A stretch of 23,189 nt of DNA from Paratractidigestivibacter sp963630635. GTDB taxonomy: Bacteria; Actinomycetota; Coriobacteriia; Coriobacteriales; Atopobiaceae. The position numbers and the translations under genes were made by a program. Below the pieces are notes generated by a model that worked only from the letters and a program-made list of their open reading frames with translations, was not told the DNA's origin and did not search any database. Below are positions 14,865 to 21,844 of this stretch, piece after piece; the stretch's first letter is position 1, and each line of letters starts with the position of its first letter. Location: contig CAVGOA010000033.1 of the NCBI GenBank assembly GCA_963630635.1, forward strand, positions 1 to 23,189, written 5' to 3'.

Positions 14865-16121
14865 ATGTCTGATTTCCAAACCGTCCCCGCAGACGTCCTT
14901 GAGGGCGACAACACTTTCCTTATGCACACCTACGGCCGCCTGCCGGTCCAGCTTGTGAGCGCGAGCGGCGCCACCGTGACCGACAACTACGGCAAGACCT
15001 ACATCGACTTTCTGGGCGGCATTGGCTGCGCCTCTTTGGGCCACTGCCACCCGGCCGTGATCGCCGCCATCAAGGACCAAGCCGATAAGCTCTGGCAGGT
15101 GGGCAACTACTTCTACATCGAGAACCGCAACGAGGCCGCTGAGGGCATCTCGGAGCTTCTCTCCACCGTGACCGACGAGTCCGGCCACGTTGTGGGTTCT
15201 ACCGGCACCACGTGGCGCACGTTCTTCTCCAACTCGGGCGCCGAGTCCAACGAGGGCGCCATCAAGTGCGCACGTCGCTGGGGCGAGGTGAAGCTGGGCG
15301 GCGCCTCCACGATCGTCTCGGCGCGCCAGAGCTTCCACGGCCGTACCCTGGCTACCTTGGCCGCTACCGGCCAGGACAAGTTCCACGCCAGCTTTAACCC
15401 GCTGCCCGCCGGGTTCGTCTCGGTGCCTTTGAACGATATCGAGGCCCTTACCGCAGCTGTCGAGAACCCCGCGCCCGAGTCCGGTCCTGTCTGCGCCGTC
15501 ATGCTCGAGTGCATCCAGGGCGAGGGCGGCGTGTGGCCCGCGACCTACGACTATATGCGCGAAGTGCGCGACCTGTGCACCAAGAACAACATCCTGCTTG
15601 TGATCGACGAGGTCCAGACGGGCATGTTCCGCTGCGGCTCTCCCTTTGCCTACCAGCGCTCGGGCATCGAGCCCGACGTGGTGAGCATGGCCAAGGGCAT
15701 CGCCGGCGGCTTCCCCATGGGCGCTGTTGCCGCCCGCGCTGAGGTGGCCGACCTGCTGCACCCCGGCGACCACGGCTCGACCTTTGGCGGCAACGCCCTT
15801 GCTGCGGCCGCTTGCCGCGCTACCCTGAAGGCCTTTGCCGACGAGCAGACCGGCGAGCACGTCATTGCCGCGGGCAAGCACCTGCGCCATCGCCTTGAGG
15901 CCTTGCCGCACGTCACCCAGGTCCGCGGCCACGGCCTTATGCGCGGCGCCCAGCTGGACGTCCCCGTGGCCAACGAGCTGGTGGAGGAAGGCCTGGCCGC
16001 AGGCATCATCCTTAACCACATCGGCGACTCCATCCTGCGCTTCCTGCCTCCGCTGAGCATTACCTGCGAGCAGATCGACGAGGGCGTCGACATCCTTGCC
16101 GACCTTCTCGCCAAGTACTAG
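14865..16121 (+). CDS. argD: Acetylornithine aminotransferase
   Basis: A 418-residue class III, PLP-dependent aminotransferase that converts N-acetylglutamate semialdehyde to N-acetylornithine. Motifs include GGIGCASLGHCHP, FFSNSGAESNEGAIKCARRW, SFHGRTLATLAATGQ, LVIDEVQTGMFRCG and the PLP lysine Lys277 in SMAKGIAGGFPMGA, then HGSTFGGNALAAAA. The frame is open from 14826, but AGAAGGGA at 14851-14858 and the MSDFQTV start fix 14865. It lies 72 bp after argB. TAAGAT at 14821-14826 might be an internal -10. argF does not follow; the next features are tRNA genes, so the rest of the pathway must be elsewhere. CTTCTCGCC occurs in frame three codons before the end (16104-16112). Confidence 0.95.
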   Translation: MSDFQTVPADVLEGDNTFLMHTYGRLPVQLVSASGATVTDNYGKTYIDFLGGIGCASLGHCHPAVIAAIKDQADKLWQVGNYFYIENRNEAAEGISELLSTVTDESGHVVGSTGTTWRTFFSNSGAESNEGAIKCARRWGEVKLGGASTIVSARQSFHGRTLATLAATGQDKFHASFNPLPAGFVSVPLNDIEALTAAVENPAPESGPVCAVMLECIQGEGGVWPATYDYMREVRDLCTKNNILLVIDEVQTGMFRCGSPFAYQRSGIEPDVVSMAKGIAGGFPMGAVAARAEVADLLHPGDHGSTFGGNALAAAACRATLKAFADEQTGEHVIAAGKHLRHRLEALPHVTQVRGHGLMRGAQLDVPVANELVEEGLAAGIILNHIGDSILRFLPPLSITCEQIDEGVDILADLLAKY

Positions 16122-16174
16122 GGCGCAGGTAGGGCGGCTGGGCCAAAAAACTTTGCCGGTTTTCAAAATTCCTG

Positions 16175-16203
16175 TTCCCAATTACGGAATCCTTTGGTAT
16201 AGT
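16175..16203 (+). promoter_or_regulatory. Promoter of the tRNA-Val/tRNA-Ala pair
   Basis: TATAGT (16198-16203) is a near-consensus -10, with TTCCCA (16175-16180) 17 bases upstream as a moderate -35. It lies in a clearly AT-richer stretch directly before the first tRNA, leaving only about 12 bases to the mature 5' end. Confidence 0.6.
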
Positions 16204-16215
16204 AGAAAACCGCGC

Positions 16216-16290
16216 GGGCGATTGGCTCAGGGGTAGAGCACTTCCTTCACACGGAAGGGGTCGCTGGTTCGAATCCAGCATCGCCCACCA
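16216..16290 (+). tRNA. tRNA-Val (anticodon CAC)
   Basis: The acceptor stem GGGCGAT (16216-16222) pairs fully with ATCGCCC (16280-16286), followed by A and an encoded CCA. The D stem is GCTC/GAGC, the anticodon stem CTTCC/GGAAG with loop TTCACAC giving anticodon CAC (16248-16250), and the T arm is CTGGTTCGAATCCAG. It should read GTG valine codons. Confidence 0.97.
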
Positions 16291-16297
16291 TATATTT

Positions 16298-16373
16298 GGG
16301 GAATTAGCTCAGTTGGGAGAGCGCGTGACTGGCAGTCACGAGGTCAGGGGTTCGAACCCCCTATTCTCCACCA
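16298..16373 (+). tRNA. tRNA-Ala (anticodon GGC)
   Basis: The acceptor stem GGGGAAT (16298-16304) pairs with ATTCTCC (16363-16369) and contains the G3-U70 wobble pair that is the identity mark of alanine tRNA. The anticodon stem CGTGA/TCACG encloses CTGGCAG, giving anticodon GGC (16331-16333). The T arm is GGGGTTCGAACCCC and the CCA end is encoded. Seven bases separate it from tRNA-Val, so the two are co-transcribed. Confidence 0.97.
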
Positions 16374-16384
16374 TGAATTGTCAA

Positions 16385-16413
16385 GGCTCCGGGTTTCATC
16401 CCGGGGCCTTTTT
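16385..16413 (+). terminator. Intrinsic terminator of the tRNA operon
   Basis: GGCTCCGGG (16385-16393) pairs with CCCGGGGCC (16400-16408), with one G-U, around a six-base loop and is followed by five Ts. It begins 12 bases after the tRNA-Ala CCA end. Confidence 0.93.
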
Positions 16414-16444
16414 CGTATTTCGCAGCCCTTCTCGCCGGTTGCCA

Positions 16445-16545
16445 ATGTTTGTACAAACATCGAGAAAAACCGCCGACGTTTGTACAAACATCGGCGGTTT
16501 CTTAGAAATTCGACCAGTTTTAGGCCTTCAGATCACAAACATCGG
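16445..16545. repeat. Intergenic word array built on TTTGTACAAA
   Basis: ATGTTTGTACAAACAT (16445-16460) is a perfect 16-bp palindrome. A second GTTTGTACAAAC (16478-16489) sits at the centre of a larger palindrome, and a half-site ACAAACATCGG lies at 16535-16545. The word is followed by CG or CGG each time. The same gap has TTTTAGG twice (16519-16525, 16550-16556). Like the GTTCTCTGTACAGAGAAC array, the palindromes are centred on TGTACA. Confidence 0.8.
16467..16500. terminator. 34-bp palindrome, likely terminator of the MFS gene (possibly bidirectional)
   Basis: AAACCGCCGA (16467-16476) and TCGGCGGTTT (16491-16500) flank the GTTTGTACAAAC core with a single mismatch on each side. Read on the minus strand, the stem ends in a run of Ts and lies 73 bp after the MFS stop codon, which suits an intrinsic terminator. 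Read on the plus strand it is followed by TTTCTT, giving a back-up stop for the tRNA operon. Confidence 0.7.
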
Positions 16546-16572
16546 CCTCTTTTAGGAACCAAGCCCGCGCCC

Positions 16573-17802
16573 TTACGCGTCCTTGCGGTCCGGCACCTTG
16601 AGCATGATTACAAAGCCAATGACAAACAGGGTCGCGATGGAAAGCACGCCCAGGCTGGAGTTGCCGGTGACGGCGGTGAAGGTGCCTACCAAGAAGGTGC
16701 CCAGAATTGCCGCGTACTTGCCAAAGATGTCGAAGAAGCCAAAGTACTCGTTGGCTCGGTCCTTGGGGCAAAGCTTGCCAAACTCAGAGCGCGAGAGCGC
16801 CTGGATGCCGCCCTGGAACATGCCCACCATAATGGCCAAGATCCAGAACTCGGTGGCAGTGCGCAGCAAAATCGCGGCAAACAGCGTGATGCCAAAGTAG
16901 GCCGCGATGGCGATCAGCAGCATCTTGCGGGTGCCGTACTTGCTGGACAGGCGGCCATAGATGATGGCCGAGGGAAACGCCACAAACTGGGTGACGAGAA
17001 GGGCCAGCACCAGCTGCGTCGACGAGATGCCCAGGTCGGTGCCGTAGCTCGTGGAGAGCTTGATGATGGTGTGCACGCCGTCGATGTAGAAGAAGTAGGC
17101 GATCATGTAGTACTTGATGGCCTTGTTGGCCCAGATCTCCTTGAGTGTCGTGCCAATGCCGCGGATCGCGTTGGTAAAGGCATGAGCCTCGCGCGGCTTG
17201 AAGTGCTTTTGCTCGACGTCCTTGAGCATGGGGACGGTAAAGGCCAGCCACCACAAAGCGGTGATCGTGAACGCGATCTGCATGGCCGCCTGCAGCGTCA
17301 TACCCAGGCTCTCGTAGTTGAGCACCACCAGCAGGCACGCGATAAACGGCACGCAGCTGCCAATGTAGCCCCAGGCAAAGCCCTGGCTCGAGACCTCGTC
17401 CATGCGTTCGTCGGTTGTGGCGTCGATCAGCAACGCGTCATAGAACACCATGGACGAGTTAAGCGCTACCGAGCTAATGATATAGATGACGAGAAACGCC
17501 ATCGCACTTTTGGGGAAGCCCAGCGCCACCGTGGCCACCACGCCCGTGCCAACGCAGCCGATGATGAACTTCTTCTTCATGCCCTCCATGTCGGCGATGG
17601 AACCCAGGATAGGCATGAGAAGCGCGATGATCAAAGACGCAACGGTCTCGGCGTAGCTCCAGGCAACCACGGCGCCGCCATCGGGCGACAGCGAGCTAAA
17701 GTAGATGGGAATAACGCTCGAGGCCAGCATGACGAGGGCGGAGTTTCCCACGTCGTACATGATCCAGCTCTTCTCGGCGCGGGTAAATTTCTGCTTTGCC
17801 AT
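16573..17802 (-). CDS. MFS permease, UMF1/Atg22-like
   Basis: A 409-residue integral membrane transporter with about twelve hydrophobic helices. The start KSWIMYDVGNSALVMLASSVIPIYF matches the UMF1-family signature (W-x-x-YD-x-xNSA ... P-x-YF) seen in bacterial relatives of Atg22. The central SRSEFGKLCPKDRANEYFGFFDIFGKYAAILG, near residue 340, is another family hallmark. UMF1 members are thought to export or import small metabolites such as amino acids; the substrate here is unknown. The open frame begins at 17874, but the extra 24 residues lack the family pattern and a ribosome site, so I place the start at 17802 (MAKQKF). Its only neighbours are the tRNA pair downstream, on the other strand, and a divergent phospholipase-like gene. 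Confidence 0.85.
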   Translation of the reverse strand: MAKQKFTRAEKSWIMYDVGNSALVMLASSVIPIYFSSLSPDGGAVVAWSYAETVASLIIALLMPILGSIADMEGMKKKFIIGCVGTGVVATVALGFPKSAMAFLVIYIISSVALNSSMVFYDALLIDATTDERMDEVSSQGFAWGYIGSCVPFIACLLVVLNYESLGMTLQAAMQIAFTITALWWLAFTVPMLKDVEQKHFKPREAHAFTNAIRGIGTTLKEIWANKAIKYYMIAYFFYIDGVHTIIKLSTSYGTDLGISSTQLVLALLVTQFVAFPSAIIYGRLSSKYGTRKMLLIAIAAYFGITLFAAILLRTATEFWILAIMVGMFQGGIQALSRSEFGKLCPKDRANEYFGFFDIFGKYAAILGTFLVGTFTAVTGNSSLGVLSIATLFVIGFVIMLKVPDRKDA

Positions 17803-17989
17803 GATGTCCCATTCGTTGTGGCCGTTACTGATAAGAACATTGATATAAGAAATGCTACCCCCAATGTTCCCCATTTTAGGGGTGTGCCGAGTAAGGATTG
17901 GGTAAAACTGGCTGTGCGTGACATTGCGCGCCGCGTACGGTCGCCCGCTCGCTTAGAATGTCGTTTGTAACCAACGAAAAGAGGTCGCT

Positions 17990-18955
17990 ATGCCCGCGGT
18001 TTTAACCCATGACTTTTTTGGCAGGAGCGTCTGCGAGGACGTCTCGGACCTTCTGTCTTTTAAGCGCCTAGCCGAGAAGGACGCCTTCTTGCTGGGAAAC
18101 CAGGGTCCCGATCCGCTGTTCTACCTGGTGATTGACCCCTTGATGGGCAAGTGGAAGCCCCTGGGCAACGTTATGCACGACGCTCGCCCGGCGCGCCTTA
18201 TGCTTGCCATGCGCGAGGCGGCAGACCGCCTTGAGGGCCGCGAGGCCCAGATCGCGCGTGCCTATGTGGCCGGCTTCTCGTGCCACTGGCTGCTTGACTC
18301 CACGGTGCACCCCTTTGTCTACTTTTGGCAGTACGGCTTAACCCAGGCTGGCGTCGAGGGCCTGGACGAAAGCGCCTCGCAGAAGGTTCACGCCGAGATC
18401 GAGCGTGACTTCGACGAGGCGGTCCTCTACTCGCGCACCGGCATGACGGTGGCGCAGTACCGTCCCTACGAGGAGTGCCTCAAGGCTTCGCCCGAGGTTC
18501 TTTCGGCCATCGATAAGCTTTACTTCTATGTCTCCCTTTGGACCTATGGTCGCGCCATCGACCCCAGGACCTTCTCGACGGCTGTGCACGAGTTTCGCCT
18601 GGTTCAGCGCGCCTTCTACAGCGCCGGCCCCAAGAAGCGCCAGCTTGTGGGCGGCATCGAGCGCCTGGCTACGGGAAGCTCCTACTCGCTTTACGCCGCG
18701 ATGTCGCACCGCGCGCGCAAGGAGACCACGAGCGACTTCGACAACCGTGAGCACAAGCCGTGGGAGAACCCCTTTACCCACGAGGTGGCCACCACGTCCT
18801 TCGAAGATCTTTTCTCGGCGGCTCAGCTGCGCGTCTTGCCCACGATCGATGCCCTGCTAAATTGCGAGTTTGATAAGGCCGCGGCCATCGAGCTCACCAA
18901 AAACATCAACTTCGAGGGCAGCTTCGCTGCCGAGGACGGGCCGTTTACCTGGTAA
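17990..18955 (+). CDS. Zinc-dependent phospholipase C-like protein
   Basis: A 321-residue protein resembling the zinc-dependent phospholipase C/S1-P1 fold. Candidate metal ligands are His7, Asp41 in LLGNQGPDPLFY, His63 in VMHDARP, and His99, Asp103 and His107 in CHWLLDSTVHPF, the usual order for the family. There is no signal peptide or transmembrane segment, unlike the exported toxins, so it probably acts inside the cell; many Firmicutes and Coriobacteria carry such cytoplasmic homologues of unknown substrate. The ATG at 17990 follows AAAGAGG. TAGAAT (17954-17959) is a possible -10. It is transcribed away from the MFS gene and ends in a long hairpin, so it is likely monocistronic. Confidence 0.78.
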   Translation: MPAVLTHDFFGRSVCEDVSDLLSFKRLAEKDAFLLGNQGPDPLFYLVIDPLMGKWKPLGNVMHDARPARLMLAMREAADRLEGREAQIARAYVAGFSCHWLLDSTVHPFVYFWQYGLTQAGVEGLDESASQKVHAEIERDFDEAVLYSRTGMTVAQYRPYEECLKASPEVLSAIDKLYFYVSLWTYGRAIDPRTFSTAVHEFRLVQRAFYSAGPKKRQLVGGIERLATGSSYSLYAAMSHRARKETTSDFDNREHKPWENPFTHEVATTSFEDLFSAAQLRVLPTIDALLNCEFDKAAAIELTKNINFEGSFAAEDGPFTW

Positions 18956-18984
18956 ACGCTACCGATAACCGTCGCCATTTTGCC

Positions 18985-19041
18985 AACACGACCGTTTGCG
19001 TTGCGGGTTTGCTACCGCTCATCGCTCGGTCGTGTTGTTTT
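18985..19041 (+). terminator. Long stem terminator after the phospholipase-like gene
   Basis: AACACGACCG (18985-18994) pairs perfectly with CGGTCGTGTT (19027-19036) and GTTTT follows. The 32-base interior can form a second hairpin (GCGG/CCGC). The loop is unusually large for a simple terminator. Confidence 0.65.
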
Positions 19042-19106
19042 ATGCGGACGGGTAGTAATCTTATTTGTCGGATAAACTTCAACGGCACAAGGGGAGGGCT
19101 CTTTGT

Positions 19107-19907
19107 ATGGCCACATACGTGTTTTCTGATGTCCACGGTCATGCGGCGACCCTCAACCGCGTGCTGGACACCGTGAGCCCCTCCCAAGACGACGTCTTTT
19201 ATTGCCTGGGCGATATGATCGACCGCGGCCCCGATCCCATCGAGGTGCTGCGCATCGTGCGCGGCCTTCCCAATGCCCATGTGCTTATGGGCAACCACGA
19301 GGACCTCATGATGGCGTGCCTGCGCGACACCCAGAGCGAAATCGATGCCTTTAACTGGGGCATGAACGGCGGCCAGACCACCTCTGATGGCCTTGCCGCA
19401 GCAGGTGACGAGGCCGATGGGCTGGTGGAATGGGTCTCGGGCCTGCCAAGGGCCGCCTGGGCCCAGGTAGGGGAGAAGGCCTTTTTCTTTGCCCATGCGG
19501 GCATTGACCCTGCCAACGCCTTTATGACCGACATCTGGAACGATGTCTCGTTCCAAGCGCTTATTGATGCCCAAGACCCCGAGGACCTTCTTTGGATCCG
19601 CGAGGATTTTTGGGGTGCCGAGAAAAGCGGCCTGGTAGACACGGCGGGCAACGGTCCCATCGTGGTCGCCGGCCACACGCCCACGCCTTATCTTGAGCGC
19701 ATGACCGCTCTTCTCGACCGCCCGGTGAGAAACGACGAGGGGCTTGCGCAGATGGTCTGCGTGGGCGCCGGCGATGCCACCGGCGGCGTGGCCGACAGGA
19801 TCGACATCGATTGCGGCGCGGCCGGAGGCTTTGGCTTTGGCCAGGTCATGATCTTGCGCCTTGACGATATGACCGAGTTCTACGAGCCCGTGCGCGAGGG
19901 AGAGTAA
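19107..19907 (+). CDS. Metallophosphoesterase, PPP/ApaH-like
   Basis: A 266-residue calcineurin-like phosphoesterase. The metal-site motifs are complete: Asp8 and His10 in FSDVHGH, Asp36 with Asp39/Arg40 in LGDMIDRGPD, Asn63 and His64 in MGNHED, His130 in FAHAGID and His190 in VVAGHTPT. GDMIDRG and GNHED are typical of the PPP branch, which includes protein phosphatases and ApaH-type dinucleoside tetraphosphatases; which activity applies cannot be told. The ATG at 19107 lies nine bases after AGGGGAGG; a TTG at 19065 is in frame but unsupported. It is the first gene of a four-gene operon of hydrolases acting, or likely acting, on phosphate esters and nucleotides. Confidence 0.87.
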   Translation: MATYVFSDVHGHAATLNRVLDTVSPSQDDVFYCLGDMIDRGPDPIEVLRIVRGLPNAHVLMGNHEDLMMACLRDTQSEIDAFNWGMNGGQTTSDGLAAAGDEADGLVEWVSGLPRAAWAQVGEKAFFFAHAGIDPANAFMTDIWNDVSFQALIDAQDPEDLLWIREDFWGAEKSGLVDTAGNGPIVVAGHTPTPYLERMTALLDRPVRNDEGLAQMVCVGAGDATGGVADRIDIDCGAAGGFGFGQVMILRLDDMTEFYEPVREGE

Positions 19908-19911
19908 GTTC

Positions 19912-20757
19912 GTGTTTTCACCCAGCAACCCGCCCCGTCTTGTCGTCGTCGACGAGGACGGGACTTTTTTGGACCTTGGCGGCGAGGAGTTTAGCCGCGA
20001 GCGCTTCTTGCGTGTCTTTGCCAAGATGCAAGACGCCGGCTGCCGCTTTGCCGTGGCCACCAGCAACCAAAGCTTCCAGGTAAAGGACATCTTTGGCCCA
20101 CTGGCATCCCAGATTTCGCTGGTCACCTCTAACGGTGCCTACGTCGAGACGGACGGCGAGCTTTTGGCCCTGTCCACCTTGTCGTCCGCGGCGGTGGACC
20201 GCGTCGTGGCTGTGCACGAGAAGTACCCGCAGATCCCGCTGGCCGCCGTCTGCGCAGACGGCGCCTACTTCGAGACGGGTGCCAATCCCGATTTTGCCCA
20301 GAGCCTGGCCATCTACTCTCACCAGGTGAAGTTTGTCGACAATCTGGGTGCGGCTGCGGCGACTACAGACGTCATGATGTACTGGTCGCGCATGCCGGCC
20401 GACCAGCAGCGCGATTCCATGGCGCAGCTCCAGGACGCGCTGGGCGACGACATCGCTGTTGTGGACTCTGGCGTCGAGGACGGCTGGGGCTACTTCGACC
20501 TGGTCCAGCCCGGCGTCTCTAAGGCAACCGGTGCCCGCGTCCTTCTCGACCACTATGGCATCGATGCATCCCAGGTCATGGCCTTTGGCGACGCCGACAA
20601 CGATATAGAGATGCTGGAGCTTGCCGCCTGCGGTGTGGCCATGGGCAACGCTTCGGATAAGGTGAAGGCGCACGCCAACCTGGTGTGCGCGCCTTGCCGC
20701 GAACAGGGCGTCCTTCGTGTCTTGGAGGACGTGTTTGGAATCGAGAATGACGGCTAA
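19912..20757 (+). CDS. HAD-superfamily hydrolase, Cof/type IIB
   Basis: A 281-residue haloacid-dehalogenase-type phosphatase. Motif I is VVDEDGT with Asp14 as nucleophile and Asp16 as acid/base, motif II the TSN at 50-52, the motif III lysine lies in GVSKATGARVLL, and motif IV is AFGDADNDIEML (Asp227, Asp231). The large cap between motifs II and III marks type IIB (Cof-like), which usually dephosphorylates sugar phosphates or cofactors. The GTG start at 19912 lies four bases after the previous stop and uses AGGGAGAG inside the end of that gene, implying translational coupling. The next gene overlaps its end by 11 bases. Confidence 0.9.
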   Translation: MFSPSNPPRLVVVDEDGTFLDLGGEEFSRERFLRVFAKMQDAGCRFAVATSNQSFQVKDIFGPLASQISLVTSNGAYVETDGELLALSTLSSAAVDRVVAVHEKYPQIPLAAVCADGAYFETGANPDFAQSLAIYSHQVKFVDNLGAAAATTDVMMYWSRMPADQQRDSMAQLQDALGDDIAVVDSGVEDGWGYFDLVQPGVSKATGARVLLDHYGIDASQVMAFGDADNDIEMLELAACGVAMGNASDKVKAHANLVCAPCREQGVLRVLEDVFGIENDG

Positions 20758-21844
20758 CGTAAGCGTCCCGGCGCGAGACCTTCTTTGGGGCGCCGTGTGC
20801 GCAGACGCCGAGAAGGACGGCTGGACGCGGCCTTCTCGCTTCACAAAAGAGCAGGTCAAGGCCCTGGGCAGCTGCCGCGCGTGGCACCCGGGGCTCTATC
20901 GTCAGATGGCCGCCTGCACCGCCGGTATCTGTCTTGCTTTCGAGACCGATAGCTCATGGGTGGACCTCGAGGTCTCTTTCGACCGTCTGCCGCGCGACTC
21001 GGCCTTCATGATCGATGCGGCCAAGAAGTACGAGGGCCGTGAGCGCCAACTCTACGACGGCGTCTCGGCAGACGTCGACGGCGCGCATCTTAAGGTGCGC
21101 GAGCCGGACGAGAACGACGTCGCCCACTTCATCTTGGACAACGCCCAAGGTGCCGCCGACCTGGGGATGCAGCGCCTCTTTGCCGTCGAGGCCCAGGCCC
21201 ACACGGTAAAGATCTGGCTGCCCTGCCTTAGGGGGTGCGCGGTGCGGGCCCTTACGGGCGACGGCTCCTATATCCGCCCCCTGTCGCAGCAAGGCGCCCT
21301 TCTCGTCCTGGGCGACTCGATCGCGCAGGGCTTCATCTCGCTTGACCCGGGCCTCACCTGGCCCGTCCTTCTCGCCAACAAGAACAAGCTCGAGCTGGTT
21401 AACCAGGGGGTTGGCGGCCAGGTCTTCCAACCGGGGTCGCTCGTCGGCCTAAAGGACGCCGTGACGCCGGCCAAGATCGTGGTCGAGCTGGGCGTCAACT
21501 ACCGCTTCGAGCCTTGCCAGGCCCTACGCGTCCAGGCCGAGATCCAGACTTATCTCTACGAGGTCGCAAGCGCCTGGCCCGGCGTTCCCACCTGGGTCAT
21601 CACGCCCATGCCGCACACAGAAAACGTTTGGCCCTCGCATCCGCGCAGCTGCTTTGACCAGGTGGAAGACATGATTCGCGCCTGTTCTTCTCGCCATGGG
21701 CATTTTCGTCTGGTGGATGGTTCACAATTGCTGGATACCAAAGATCTGCTGGGCCTTTTGATCGACGGGTCCGACCACCCGGGCACAAAGGGCCATGCCC
21801 AGATCGCCAAGAGGCTCAACGCCGCCATGAAGGAGAAGGCATGA
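20747..21844 (+). CDS. SGNH/GDSL hydrolase with N-terminal beta domain
   Basis: A 365-residue protein. The C-terminal half is an SGNH hydrolase: block I is LVLGDSIAQGF with nucleophile Ser191, block II the glycine in QGVGGQVF, block III is altered to ELGVNY (the usual GxND Asn retained as Asn), and block V is DGSDHPGTKGH with His344 and nearby Asp340/Asp343. Residues 1 to about 175 look like the beta-sandwich found in the group often annotated as GxDLY plus Lipase_GDSL_3. No signal peptide is seen, so a cytoplasmic esterase acting on acylated small molecules or sugars is likely. The ATG at 20747 overlaps the HAD gene by 11 bases; an upstream ATG at 20717 is less likely. CTTCTCGCC occurs at 21368 (in frame, Leu-Leu-Ala) and 21687 (out of frame, Ser-Ser-Arg). 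Confidence 0.82.
   Translation: MTANVSVPARDLLWGAVCADAEKDGWTRPSRFTKEQVKALGSCRAWHPGLYRQMAACTAGICLAFETDSSWVDLEVSFDRLPRDSAFMIDAAKKYEGRERQLYDGVSADVDGAHLKVREPDENDVAHFILDNAQGAADLGMQRLFAVEAQAHTVKIWLPCLRGCAVRALTGDGSYIRPLSQQGALLVLGDSIAQGFISLDPGLTWPVLLANKNKLELVNQGVGGQVFQPGSLVGLKDAVTPAKIVVELGVNYRFEPCQALRVQAEIQTYLYEVASAWPGVPTWVITPMPHTENVWPSHPRSCFDQVEDMIRACSSRHGHFRLVDGSQLLDTKDLLGLLIDGSDHPGTKGHAQIAKRLNAAMKEKA

Noticed and set aside
16216..16413. Prophage or island attachment site at the tRNA genes
   Set aside because: No integrase and no partial tRNA duplicate were seen in the window.
16378..17970. A 530-residue plus-strand open frame across the MFS gene
   Set aside because: Its translation is rich in His, Arg, Gly and Asp with no domain, while the minus strand encodes a clear membrane transporter.
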